A stretch of DNA of 39,510 nt from Cardiobacteriaceae bacterium (lineage in GTDB: Bacteria; Pseudomonadota; Gammaproteobacteria; Cardiobacteriales; Cardiobacteriaceae): contig JAFUTP010000031.1 of the NCBI GenBank assembly GCA_017484165.1, forward strand, positions 1-39,510. The letters run 5' to 3'. Position numbers and translations under genes: made by a program. Under the pieces are notes generated by a model. It did not search any database and was not told where the DNA came from. It saw nothing but the letters and a program-made list of their open reading frames with translations. Below, piece by piece: positions 8,914 through 18,225 of this stretch. Numbering within the stretch: position 1 is the stretch's first letter; each line of letters begins with the position of its first letter.

Positions 8914-9888
8914 CTATTTAATTATCTCATTTGCTTTTTTGCGAATATTTTCTGGAATTTGCAATTTTTGCGCCGCAGCTAATTTTTCATTTATCACGAT
9001 GCGGATTGTCTGCACTTTCGCTACGGGAATTTCTCCAACCGCTTTACCTTGTAACACTTCTGCCGCTTGTCTTGCGGTTAATCTACCGACTTCCGCCTCG
9101 TCATAACCGATGGCAACAGCAGCGTATTCGGCAGAAAATGTATCGAATGTGAATACAGGAATATTACTTTGTGTTGCAATATTCGAAATTGAAGGAAAAG
9201 CCGCAACCGCGGTATTGTCCAAAGTTATCAAAATTGCATCAACTTTACCGATTAAGGAACGCGCAGCTTCCAAAACTTCGCCCGTATTTTTGGCAGGTGC
9301 GGCAATAAATTTCCAACCGCGTTCCGTGCAGATTTTTGTAAGTTCGGCATTAGTTGAATTTGAATTATCTTCGCTCGGGTTATAAACCGTGCCAATAGCT
9401 TTGACATCAGGGATTAGCTCGGCAATTGCATCTAAATTTTCCCGAAAAGCTAGGTTTTCCATAACACCTGAAACATTAGCACCAGGTTGTTCTAAATTAC
9501 TAACTAAACCCGCTCCAACAGGATCGCTGATGCCCGTAAATAAAATCGGAAACTTGCCGTGCGCGCTGGCAATTGCCGCTTGTGCCGACGGTGTCGTAAT
9601 TGCTACTACAACTGCTGGTTTTTGTCCTGCAAATTGCTGGGCGATTTGGCTATTCAAACCGTTATCACCCTGTGCAATACGGTAAGACAAACGAATATTT
9701 TCCCCGTCTTTGTAGCCGAGTTTTGCAAGTTCTTCTAAAAATCCGCGATAAATTTCATTCAAAGCGGGATGTTCAACAATTTGACTTACCGCCACAAGCG
9801 GTAAATCTTTTTTATTTTTATCTTCTGCCAAAGCGGTAGAAAAAATAAAAAAACTGACAAGTAAAAATAAAATTTTTCGGATTTTCAT
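8914..9888 (-). CDS. ABC transporter substrate-binding protein, TrpX-like family
   Basis: Periplasmic binding protein of the ABC_sub_bind (PF04392) family, whose characterised members bind tryptophan or other aromatic amino acids. The 324-aa protein has a signal peptide (MKIRKILFLLVSFFIFSTALA, about residues 1-21). Family hallmarks include VEHPALNEIYRGFLEEL, ITTPSAQAAIAS, PILFTGISDPVGAGLV and IGYDEAEVGRLTARQAAEVLQGK. No permease or ATPase gene lies next to it, so here it is an orphan and its transporter must be elsewhere. The ligand cannot be assigned. The start is well supported by the signal peptide; the gene is divergent from the DUF58 gene. Confidence 0.85.
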   Translation of the reverse strand: MKIRKILFLLVSFFIFSTALAEDKNKKDLPLVAVSQIVEHPALNEIYRGFLEELAKLGYKDGENIRLSYRIAQGDNGLNSQIAQQFAGQKPAVVVAITTPSAQAAIASAHGKFPILFTGISDPVGAGLVSNLEQPGANVSGVMENLAFRENLDAIAELIPDVKAIGTVYNPSEDNSNSTNAELTKICTERGWKFIAAPAKNTGEVLEAARSLIGKVDAILITLDNTAVAAFPSISNIATQSNIPVFTFDTFSAEYAAVAIGYDEAEVGRLTARQAAEVLQGKAVGEIPVAKVQTIRIVINEKLAAAQKLQIPENIRKKANEIIK

Positions 9889-9974
9889 ATTTCACCTTCA
9901 ACAAAAAATAAAGCCGCATCATACGGTCTAATTGATTAAGATAAGCACTCGTTTTCAAGAGAAAATTATCAGAA

Positions 9975-11309
9975 ATGCTTATTCCTCACCGCAATTTAAT
10001 CGCCATTTGGTTTGCTGCCCTACTCGTCATCATTCCGCTTTGTATGCAGGCAAAAAACGCAGCATTATGGAGCGAAGATGCCATAATTTCCTGGATTATT
10101 TTGGCAATAATGCTAATTTTTACCCTCATCACCGCCCTACTCGCCAAAAAACGCAAGCCCCAAATCACAGTCAAAAGAACGGTCGGAGAAATTCAGCAAA
10201 GCGGAGAAATTTTTACTGTCGAATTAGAACTACAAAATCACACAAATCGCGAATTGAGTGCCGAAATTTTCGACCACTTACCGAGTGAAGCCGATTGCAG
10301 CCAAATGCCAATTGCCGCAAAAATCCCAAGTAAGGGCAAAATCAAAATTTCATATGAAACAAAAATTCAAGCACGCGGACGGTTTTCCTTCGCCGATGTG
10401 CAAATTCGTATTCCTGATACGGCATATTTATGGCTTTTCGATCTCAAAATTAAAACCGAAGAGCCCAATAATTTACGGCTTTACCCAAAATTCAAATACA
10501 CAGATAACCAAGTTTTGCAGGGAATTGTCGCACATCGTCCGACGGATATTCACCCTTTGCACTTCCAGCGCGGTAACGGCGATTTCGCTTATATCCGCGA
10601 TTATGCCGCGGGCGATCCACTTAACCACATCGACCACAAAGCTAGTGCTCGCGCAGGAAAATGGTGCGTGCGGGAATTTGAACATACTTACGGTCAGCCA
10701 GTTCTCTTAATGATTGACGCATCACGCAGAACGGCGGTTAAACACAGGGAAAAAGTGCTTTTTGACGAAATAATCACCGCAGCAAATCAACTTGCCAAAA
10801 CCGCATTGCATAAAGGTGATGAAGTCGGTTTGCAGATTTTTTCTAGTGAAATCAAACGCTTTTTACCGCCATCACGCAATTCTCATCAATATAAACACTG
10901 GACGGAAAGCCTGTTTGATTGCTTTGCTGACAATTCTCCGCCTGATTTTCAATTGGCACTAAAAACCGCCTTTTGCCGTCAAAAAGAACGCTCTTTGATT
11001 ATTTTTATTACTACTCCTCAATACGGAGATGCGGAAAATCTACAAAAATTATTCCGTTTAATTGGTAAGAAGCATCATTTATTATTCGTCGCAATTCGCC
11101 CCTCTTTTTTGGACGAGCGCACAGAAATTTATCAAACAGATGACAATTTTGCTAACGCTGCACGGGATACTTACCATTTCAAATTCAAACAAATCTGCCA
11201 AAAACTCAAACAGGAAAAAATTCTCTTTCTGGAAACCAAGCCAGAACAACTTCGCACCAAACTTATTAACGCTTACTTGGAATATAAAGCGAGAATAATT
11301 AGCCATTAG
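9975..11309 (+). CDS. DUF58 domain membrane protein
   Basis: A 444-aa protein with two N-terminal membrane helices (about residues 8-25 and 35-54) and a DUF58 core. The core includes LHFQRGNGDFAYIRDYAAGDPLNHIDHKASAR and REFEHTYGQPVLLMIDASR, the latter resembling the start of a von Willebrand A-like fold. Such proteins usually sit beside a MoxR ATPase and transglutaminase gene, and may help assemble or mature envelope proteins. Neither partner is adjacent here. The stop codon TAG (11307-11309) falls inside the left arm of the small inverted-repeat element at 11306-11409, so insertion may have changed the C-terminus slightly. Confidence 0.85.
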   Translation: MLIPHRNLIAIWFAALLVIIPLCMQAKNAALWSEDAIISWIILAIMLIFTLITALLAKKRKPQITVKRTVGEIQQSGEIFTVELELQNHTNRELSAEIFDHLPSEADCSQMPIAAKIPSKGKIKISYETKIQARGRFSFADVQIRIPDTAYLWLFDLKIKTEEPNNLRLYPKFKYTDNQVLQGIVAHRPTDIHPLHFQRGNGDFAYIRDYAAGDPLNHIDHKASARAGKWCVREFEHTYGQPVLLMIDASRRTAVKHREKVLFDEIITAANQLAKTALHKGDEVGLQIFSSEIKRFLPPSRNSHQYKHWTESLFDCFADNSPPDFQLALKTAFCRQKERSLIIFITTPQYGDAENLQKLFRLIGKKHHLLFVAIRPSFLDERTEIYQTDDNFANAARDTYHFKFKQICQKLKQEKILFLETKPEQLRTKLINAYLEYKARIISH

Positions 11310-11409
11310 TCGCTCCAATTCAAAATAATACTGCGTTAGCTTCGCCTCACCGTATTCTTATACTGTTTTCGGCTCGCTGCCTTGTCTTATTTTGAATTGG
11401 AACGACTAA
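11306..11409. mobile_element. 104-bp element with 23-bp terminal inverted repeats (MITE-like)
   Basis: Left arm 11306-11328 and right arm 11387-11409 are inverted copies with 22 of 23 matches (core TCCAATTCAAAATAA). The 58-bp centre (TACTGCGTTAGC ... GGCTCGCTGCCTTGTC) resembles short non-coding elements I recall from Neisseria, whose centre has similar CGTTGCCTCGCC and CGTCGCCTTGTC segments. That link is from memory. It has no ORF and differs from the other dispersed repeat here. Confidence 0.75.
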
Positions 11410-11429
11410 CAATTTCAAAGGAAATCAAA

Positions 11430-12425
11430 ATGATTAAAAAACTGCTATTCACCTTAATTTTTTATGCTTTAAGCTCTAATTTTTTACACGCAAGAGACTT
11501 AAAAATAAGTGCAAGCATTAAGCCTTTACATTCAATTGCAAGTTATATTTCTGACGGAATAATTAAAGATGAGAATATTAACTTGATTATCACTGACGGT
11601 TCGCCGCACGGTTACGCATTAAAGCCTTCTGATGTAAAAAAAATAAGTAGTTCAGACTATATTCTCTGGGTTAGCGATGATTTAGAAACTTTTATGCCGC
11701 AAACAGCCGCTAAATTCCAAAATATCAAAACTAGAATTTGGCAAGAAACTGATGGAATAGTGTTATTAAAAAACCGCAATGGTGGTATTTGGAATCGAGA
11801 AGACGAAGCGGAAAATCACGGACACAATCACGATGAGCACGAGGAACACCATCACGACGAACAGGCGGAGCATCATCATCACGATGAACACGACCATAAT
11901 CACGGCGAACATAATCCGCATTTATGGCTTTCTATCCAAAACAGTGGAATTTTCGCTCGTCAAATAGCCCAAGATTTAAGCGAGCTTGACCCAGAAAATA
12001 AAGCAAAATACCAGGAAAATTTAGATAAATACTTAAAAGAATTAGATGAATTAAAGAAGGAAATAAATAAAACTCTTGAAAATGCCAAAAATTCTTCTTA
12101 CTTAATATTCCATGACGCTTATCCTTATTTCGAACAGGAATTCGGATTAAATCCGCGCGGCGTTCTTCGTGTCGATCCCGAACATGAAAGCGGCGCAAAA
12201 AGGATTGCAGAAATAAAAAAACTTATTCAAGAAGAAGACATCAAATGCCTATTCAATGAACCGCAATTTTCCTCCAAAATCAGCGAAAAATTAGCCCAAG
12301 AGTCGAAAATTAAATTAGCGGTTTTAGATCCCGTCGGAGCGGATATTCCAGCAGGAAAAGATATGCAAATAATTTTGCTGAAAAATTTAGCGAAAAATCT
12401 TGCGGATTGTTTGGGCAGTGAATAA
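11430..12425 (+). CDS. znuA: Zinc ABC transporter substrate-binding protein, ZnuA-like
   Basis: Periplasmic cluster 9 (A-I) metal-binding protein delivering Zn(II) to a ZnuBC-type importer. The 331-aa protein has a signal peptide (MIKKLLFTLIFYALSSNFLHA). Metal-ligand regions are visible: IKPLHSIASYI (His near residue 33), a charged His-rich loop at about 130-160 (HGHNHDEHEEHHHDEQAEHH and onward), HNPHLWLS just after it, HDAYPYFEQEFGL and a late LDPVGADIPAG. The His-rich loop is typical of zinc rather than manganese proteins. ATG at 11430 has AAAGGA 7 nt upstream. znuB, znuC and zur are not in this window. Confidence 0.9.
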   Translation: MIKKLLFTLIFYALSSNFLHARDLKISASIKPLHSIASYISDGIIKDENINLIITDGSPHGYALKPSDVKKISSSDYILWVSDDLETFMPQTAAKFQNIKTRIWQETDGIVLLKNRNGGIWNREDEAENHGHNHDEHEEHHHDEQAEHHHHDEHDHNHGEHNPHLWLSIQNSGIFARQIAQDLSELDPENKAKYQENLDKYLKELDELKKEINKTLENAKNSSYLIFHDAYPYFEQEFGLNPRGVLRVDPEHESGAKRIAEIKKLIQEEDIKCLFNEPQFSSKISEKLAQESKIKLAVLDPVGADIPAGKDMQIILLKNLAKNLADCLGSE

Positions 12426-12432
12426 ACAGATG

Positions 12433-12714
12433 CTATTTAACCTTGACGGTTTCCGTAAAGTCTGACCACTGTTCGATACGAAAAGCACGAATATCGCGCA
12501 CAGACTGCGGAAACCATTCCAAGGATTTGAGTGCAAAAATAGCGTTGAACAAGTTCGCCATATTCTCATCACCGCTGGTATACAAACTGCCTTGCACTCT
12601 TTCAAAACCGTACTTACGCAAAGTTGTCGCAATATCAGAATAAGCCTGCACAGCACCTTTTGGGTGGTTTTCATCCGCATCTGCGACGACTAAATCGAAA
12701 GAAATTGCATACAT
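12433..12714 (-). CDS. vapD: VapD family endoribonuclease (toxin)
   Basis: A 93-aa Cas2-like ribonuclease fold protein. It closely follows the VapD pattern I know from Haemophilus: MYAISFDLVV at the N-terminus, HPKGAVQAYSDI, FERVQGSLYTSGDENMANLF and SVRDIRAFRIEQWSDFTE at the end. VapD of Haemophilus and Helicobacter cleaves RNA, and the vapXD pair is a toxin-antitoxin system. The ATG directly abuts the stop codon of the upstream vapX-like gene (TAAATG), so the two are translationally coupled. It is convergent with znuA, with 7 bp between stops. Confidence 0.92.
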   Translation of the reverse strand: MYAISFDLVVADADENHPKGAVQAYSDIATTLRKYGFERVQGSLYTSGDENMANLFNAIFALKSLEWFPQSVRDIRAFRIEQWSDFTETVKVK

Positions 12715-12927
12715 TTAATCAACCTTTGGGTCTTTAATTATTTTTGAGAGTTTATATTTAAATTTTTCGCCAGTATCTAAAACCTCGACATTAACCAACC
12801 AATCACCGTCAGGAAGTTGGCTATCCGCATCATAAACGACATAATTAACTCCGTATTCCCCAAAACTACGGATTGTTCCCGTCGGAACGGTATTTTTTGC
12901 ATCAAAATTTGACTGTTCTTTTTGCAT
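12715..12927 (-). CDS. vapX: VapX-like antitoxin (DUF5397-type)
   Basis: A 70-aa protein immediately before vapD on the same strand. The core TGTIRSFGEYGVNYVVYDAD...LPDGDWLVNVEVLDTGEKFKYKLSKI resembles the DUF5397/VapX type that precedes vapD in Haemophilus. Position, coupling to vapD and size make it the likely antitoxin. Assignment relies on context plus pattern memory. Confidence 0.75.
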   Translation of the reverse strand: MQKEQSNFDAKNTVPTGTIRSFGEYGVNYVVYDADSQLPDGDWLVNVEVLDTGEKFKYKLSKIIKDPKVD

Positions 12928-13011
12928 TTTTATCCTCTTTGTTATTTTTTACCGTAAATATTATGGCTTATTTCTCCCAATCCTCCCCCAAAATAAAACC
13001 AGAGCTTAAAT

Positions 13012-13467
13012 ATGAAAATTTTCCAAAAAACAATTCACTTTACCGTATTCTTATTATCAACTTTATTTATTCATTTTTCGGAATGCAAAAAAGCGAATTT
13101 AATCGTATTTGACGGCGAAAATTATCTTGCAGCAGAAATAGCCGACAGTCCAGAAAAAAGAGCGCAAGGGTTGATGTTTCGGATGTATTTACCATCATTT
13201 TCCGCAATGCTTTTTCAATTCGAAGAAGAGCAAGCCCAAAGCGCATTTTGGATGAAAAATACCTTAATCGACTTAAACATCAGTTTTTATTCCCAAGACG
13301 GCAAATTAACCGCACGACATTTGGCAATACCTTGTGCAAAAGTCGCAGATTTATATTTCGACCAGTGCCCGCTGTATCCGTCTTACGGAAAAATTTTGTT
13401 TGTCCTAGAAACCAATCCCCGCGCACAATTCGGCAAAAACATCAAATCAATCGTTTTTCTCAAATAA
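13012..13467 (+). CDS. Exported DUF192 protein
   Basis: A 151-aa protein with a hydrophobic N-terminal export signal (about residues 5-25, ending IHFSEC). A complete DUF192 domain follows: LAAEIADSPEKRAQGLMFRMYLP, AMLFQFEEEQAQSAFWMKNTLIDLNISFYSQDGKL and FVLETNPRAQFGKNI. The FWMKNTLIDLDIxF block is the family signature. Function is unknown; DUF192 proteins are small and monomeric and often secreted or periplasmic. The Cys at about residue 25 could be lipidated, but the lipobox is poor. Confidence 0.85.
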   Translation: MKIFQKTIHFTVFLLSTLFIHFSECKKANLIVFDGENYLAAEIADSPEKRAQGLMFRMYLPSFSAMLFQFEEEQAQSAFWMKNTLIDLNISFYSQDGKLTARHLAIPCAKVADLYFDQCPLYPSYGKILFVLETNPRAQFGKNIKSIVFLK

Positions 13468-13538
13468 AAATAAGTTTGTCTTGACATTTAGTTTTTATCG
13501 GCAACAACTTCGAAATTTTCAATTTTGCTGATTTAATG

Positions 13539-13555
13539 AAAAAAAAAAAAAAAAA
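13539..13555 (+). repeat. 17-A homopolymer tract upstream of pilY1
   Basis: Seventeen consecutive A residues directly follow an ATG (13536-13538). In the present length the ATG opens a 48-codon frame ending at 13682, 24 bp before pilY1. There is no clear RBS before this ATG. Confidence 0.9.
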
Positions 13556-13634
13556 TGGTCATTTCGGAACAAAAATTAACAATCCGACCGTAAAAAAATC
13601 ATTACAATATTGCGACTATCTCACAAATAGCGGT

Positions 13635-13673
13635 CTGATTATTTTGCAGCCAACAGTGGCAAAAAATAATCAG
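13635..13673 (+). other. Hairpin in the pilY1 leader
   Basis: CTGATTATTTT (13635-13645) and AAAATAATCAG (13663-13673) can form an 11-bp stem with a loop that itself contains GCC-AACAGT-GGC. It ends 33 bp before the pilY1 ATG, so it could act on leader transcription or translation. Confidence 0.5.
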
Positions 13674-13705
13674 TTTGACTAACGATAAGCAAGCAAAGGT
13701 GCTTT

Positions 13706-16700
13706 ATGAACACGAAACATCGAAAACTATTTTTAACCGTCAATGCGGTTTTAGCTTCTCTTGCCAGCAGTGCTTATGCGGCAACAATCCCTGATTTGAA
13801 TGTAGATCCGTTGATAAATGAAAACAAGCAAATTACGCCTGCAATGGTTATTGCCGTGTCGGTGGAGTTTCCTACTTCTTACATTGCCTACTCCGAAAGC
13901 AATTTATTTACTCCTGAACACGCCAAACACAAATATCTCGGATATTTCGATAGCGATAAATGCTATAAGTATGTAGTTACAGTAGCCAACGGTGATTCTC
14001 GCGGCTTTGAAGATTATTTACATTCCGACCAAGAAGGAAGAGCTGGTTGGAGAAAATTTGTAGGTGATGGTTATTTCCAAGAATCAAGCACTGCAACCAG
14101 CAGCGATAAGGGCTATATCGGCTGATGCGCGGGCGATTTAGAATGGTCTGGCAATATGATGAACTGGATGACTATGTCTGCTTTGGATATCTTCCGTTCA
14201 ACTTTAACAGGTGGTAACCGTGCCAAAGGCGTAGGTGCTTCTAAAGCCGTTTATGAAGCTGGCGACCCAGCTGGTTCAAACAAAGCTTATTTGCGTCGTT
14301 CAATGATGTGGCGTGGACGCGAAGGCGGAGACATCGCAAAAATTTATACGACAACAAATGATAGAGATGATCAGTTTGGCGGCTTAAACTACTATACGCA
14401 ACAACGCCACTTTTCCAATGATGTCTATACCACGGTTGTAGGCAATAACAAGCTCATCGATTTGCTTCTACCCAAAGGTTTTAGCAAAACAATGGCACAA
14501 ATTCGTGATGGAAAATTCAAAGACCCATACGGCAATAATGATAAAAATGGTGCTAATGCCCAAGAAGTTGTATTTTGGAATTCAGGCACTGGTTTTTATG
14601 CCACTTTATATGCTGGTCATGACAACTACAACAAAACAGACACGCCATCTAGCTCATCCCGTTTATACCAAATGCCAGTCAATACTGCAACTGGTGCGGC
14701 CAATCACGCTGCTTGGTTTAATGTAGTTGTAGAACGAAAAGAAAAAACAGAAGGTTTGTTACAGCAGTATGGAAAAGAAGGAATGCGTGCTGCTGCAATG
14801 GGATATCTAACTGATGGTGTCAGACCAGTAATTCCAGGCATAACAAATGCCCAAACAGGAACAGTGAAATTTGACGGTGGCGTATTGCGTGCCAAAATGA
14901 AAGACACGCTTACCGAAATAAATAGCGACGGAAGCTTCAAAATAAATCCAGAATCTGCAGAAGAAGGCAATTCTGGTGTTATTAACTATGTAAATAAATT
15001 CGGGGACAGCGCACCGTATGACAGATATGATGCGGTTAATGAACTCTATTACACGGCTGTGCGCTATTTGCGTAACGGTGCTTGGCAATGGAATAGTGAT
15101 GGCAGCCAAGAAAAAGCTGCTGGCAATGCTAATCCGTTTATTTACAGCAACCTCACACCAAAAGAAAAAGATAATTTCCCAGCGTTTATGTCTTGGGACG
15201 ATCCACTAATCCCTAGCGGTAGTTCAGTTGAAGACGCACAATGTTATGCACCATCTATCGTCATACTTGGTGATACAAATACTCACTACGACAATAGACT
15301 ACCAAATTTTCCTACCCAGTATGCGCCCGATGAAATCAAAGGCGACAATGTTGCATTAGAGAAAGACGGCACAACAACTTACGAAAAAGTAGCGAGATTA
15401 CAAGGATTTGATCGTTGGAAAGATCTCAATGGTGGGTCAAAAGCAAGAGATTTATATACAGATTACTCACCGTTGTTCGGTTTAGCTGGAATGGCACATT
15501 GGGTTAAAACCAATGAAGTGCGCCCTGATGTGTATAAGAAGACTGGCAAGCCTATGCATATTCAATCGTTTTTTATTGATGTGTTGGAAAACAGTTTCAC
15601 TAAAAATTTTGATCACTCAGATAAGAATATTTTCACGCCAAACCAAAAAGCATATGAAGATACAGATGTTTGGAATTCTTTCTATTTAGGTGCTAAATTC
15701 AGTGCTTTTGTTCACGAAGAAGGCAAAATATATACTCGTAGCGATTTTGATAGCAGCAATGCTACAACCAGTTCTCTTTGGAAATCATCTAGCAAACAAA
15801 ATGAATATTTCCCGTTGGGTATTCCTAAAAACTTTGCTATTGCTGTGGATCCAAGAAATCTAAAAACTGCACTAGAAGATGCTTTTTCTTCTGTCAATCA
15901 AGCTTTCAGCTATACATCACAATCACACGATACATTCAATGTGCGCAGTCCTGTAACTTCGGAAAACATTCTGGATTTCACTACTGACTGTAAAGTTACG
16001 AAACTTTATACAGGTCCATCACCTATTCAAGGTGTAGATGTATCTTCTGGATATATATGTTCTGATGAAGAACATTTACTCTGGAACAGTAAGTTCAACT
16101 TATCTGGAAACTACGGCACGGTTACAGGAAAACTAGTCGATTTAGTGCGAAAACAAGATGGCAGCCTTGATGTCAATACATTACAAAAGCAATTAGCATT
16201 TACTGGCGATGACACAGAAGTTAATGACTATCCGCTCTTGGAACAACAGGAATGGACAACCGACAGTTGGGATAAGAATGTTTTGATATCTAGTCGCAAG
16301 AAGACATTATTTACCAGCAATGGAGCATTCACTGCTAATGATGTAAACGGCGACCAAGAACTCTACAACTATATCCTTGGTAATGATTCAAAAGAAGTCA
16401 AAAATGGCGGCTCTTTCCGCAACCGTGAAAAACCGCTAGGCACGATTGTGAATTCTTCCGTAACTGGTGTATTTCATCTAGTAACCGATCATTTGCAACC
16501 ATATCACTACTCCAAAAAATTCCGTGCGGATTCTTGCAAATTTAACGAAAGCGCACTTACTCGCAGCAACTATTACGGCGTAGCAGCAAATGATGGCATC
16601 TATCACATTTTAGATGGTAAATCTGGCAATGAAATTTATGGTTTTATTCCCCAACCTGCGCTAGCAAAAATATCTGATATTGCCAAAGATGACGGCAAAT

Positions 16701-18082
16701 TCCATTACAGCAACGACGGATTTTCAATCTATCTAGATTATTGTGCGGGTAGTAGCGCAAAATCTACTTTAATCGGTTCAACTGGACGCGGTGGTAATTC
16801 GGTATATGCCATTGATATGACCACTCCTGACAAACCGAAATTCAATTGGGAATTTCCTTACTCAACTGGTAGCCAATACCAAGATTACATCGGCTATACC
16901 ATTTCTTCTCCCGTCAAAGCATTGTTTGACATAAAAGATAAGCCTGAACAAAAAATCGTTGTTTCTAGCGGTTATAGCAATCAATCAGGCACTGGTTCAA
17001 TATTTATTCTTGATGTAGATACTGGTGCAGCAAGCCATATTCCGCTATCTGCTAATAGCGTAACTGCTCCTGCGGGTGTCGGCGAACCATTTGTTTATGA
17101 CGAAAACAATGACGGTGTGGCTGATGTAATTTATGTTGGCGATTTTGCTGGTAACCTGTGGAAAATTGACTTAATCGACCGTAATACCAACCAACCGAAA
17201 TCGCAGGATTGGGTAGCAGAATTACTTTTCCAAGCTGCTGACGGTGCTCAACCAATCACTGGTGCTCCGTATGCTGATAAGGTCAATGGTCAAACGGTAG
17301 TTGTATTCGGCACAGGTCATTATTTCACCGCTGATGGTGTTAAATCCGATGTGCAAAATTACGCCTATGGTGTGTACGACGATTTAGATGACAATGGCAA
17401 AACTATCACCATAACTGATGCAGATATCATTTCTCATCAACTCAATGAGCCGCCAGCTGAAATCAATGAATCTGGAAGACTTTTGCATACTTTGCAAAAT
17501 GCTGTTTGTGTCAATGGCACTTGCGGACAAAGTTTAGATTCTGTCGGAACAGTTGATAGCAAAACTGGCAGAATCACCAGTCTCAACAATGAATACAAAG
17601 GTTGGCGTTTAGAGCTTGATTTAGGCAGAACTATCGCCGCAAATGCACAAATTCTCGAAGGTAATCACGGTAAATATGCATATTTTGTTGGTGTTAAAAA
17701 CGATTCGGTGAATATATCTGCTGAAAGTAATTGTCGTGTTGCATACGGGACGACTGGGGTAATCGCGCTCAATCTGCTTACAGGCGGAATGATGGAAAAA
17801 GTATTTGATACCAATATGGATACCACCATCGACGAAAACGATGAAAACGGTGCGATTATGGATATTCCAAACGCGCTTTCTCCAACCGCATCAGGCGTAG
17901 TCTTAATCCTTCCTGAAATTGGCAATAACGGTCAAATCATCGGACAAAGAACTGTCTTTGGAACTGGAATTCGTGATTCAGAAGGAAGAAATCGGATGAT
18001 TATGACTGATTATCAACCACAAAAACAATCAGGCGTATTTATGCGTACATCTTTGAGGGAAATTCGCGCAATACATAAATAA
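13706..18082 (+). CDS. pilY1: PilC/PilY1-type type IV pilus tip adhesin, one in-frame TGA
   Basis: Large surface/pilus-tip protein that promotes type IV pilus extension and adhesion. The frame spans 1458 codons, longer than Neisseria PilC (about 1040) or Pseudomonas PilY1 (about 1160). A signal peptide ends at AYA (about residue 25). The family block CAGDLEWSGNMMNWMTMSALDIFRSTLTGGNR lies at about 141-172. The C-terminal beta-propeller carries the EF-hand-like Ca-binding loop DENNDGVADVIYVGD from residue 1132, and a second Asp-rich loop, DTNMDTTIDENDENG, begins near 1368. Codon 140 is TGA (14123-14125), directly before the conserved Cys; both sides are in one frame and no other stop occurs. 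RBS AAGGTG precedes the ATG. Either a recent nonsense mutation, a sequencing error, or readthrough. An internal start at 14156 would lack the signal peptide. Confidence 0.88.
14123..14125 (+). other. In-frame TGA within pilY1
   Basis: The codon lies in the context GGC-TGA-TGC (Gly-stop-Cys). Frame on both sides is continuous and matches the family, so no indel is involved. A GGTCT motif occurs 19 nt after the TGA (14145-14149), near where the loop of a bacterial SECIS would be. However, its flanks do not form a convincing stem. Confidence 0.9.
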
Positions 18083-18115
18083 TTTGTTTTTGTATAAAGC
18101 ACTTAAAGCAAAATT

Positions 18116-18144
18116 TCCACCGTAACAATACGGTGGATTTTTTT
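18116..18144 (+). terminator. Rho-independent terminator of pilY1
   Basis: Stem TCCACCGTA / TACGGTGGA with loop ACAA followed by a run of seven T, 34 nt after the pilY1 stop. Confidence 0.9.
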
Positions 18145-18225
18145 ATGTAGCAAAAAAAGCAAATATTGCAATATGCAATTGTCTATAAAATTTATTCTTT
18201 CCTACTAATCATTACGAGCAATAAG

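Noticed and set aside
14123-14149. SECIS element proving selenocysteine at the pilY1 TGA
   Set aside because: GGTCT is present at a suggestive distance, but the flanking bases do not form a stable stem, so only a weak TTAGA/TCTGG pairing remains.
14156-18082. Separate gene starting at the internal ATG of pilY1
   Set aside because: The start falls inside the conserved WSGNMMNWMTMS block, lacks a signal peptide and has no good RBS. It is the continuation of the upstream frame.
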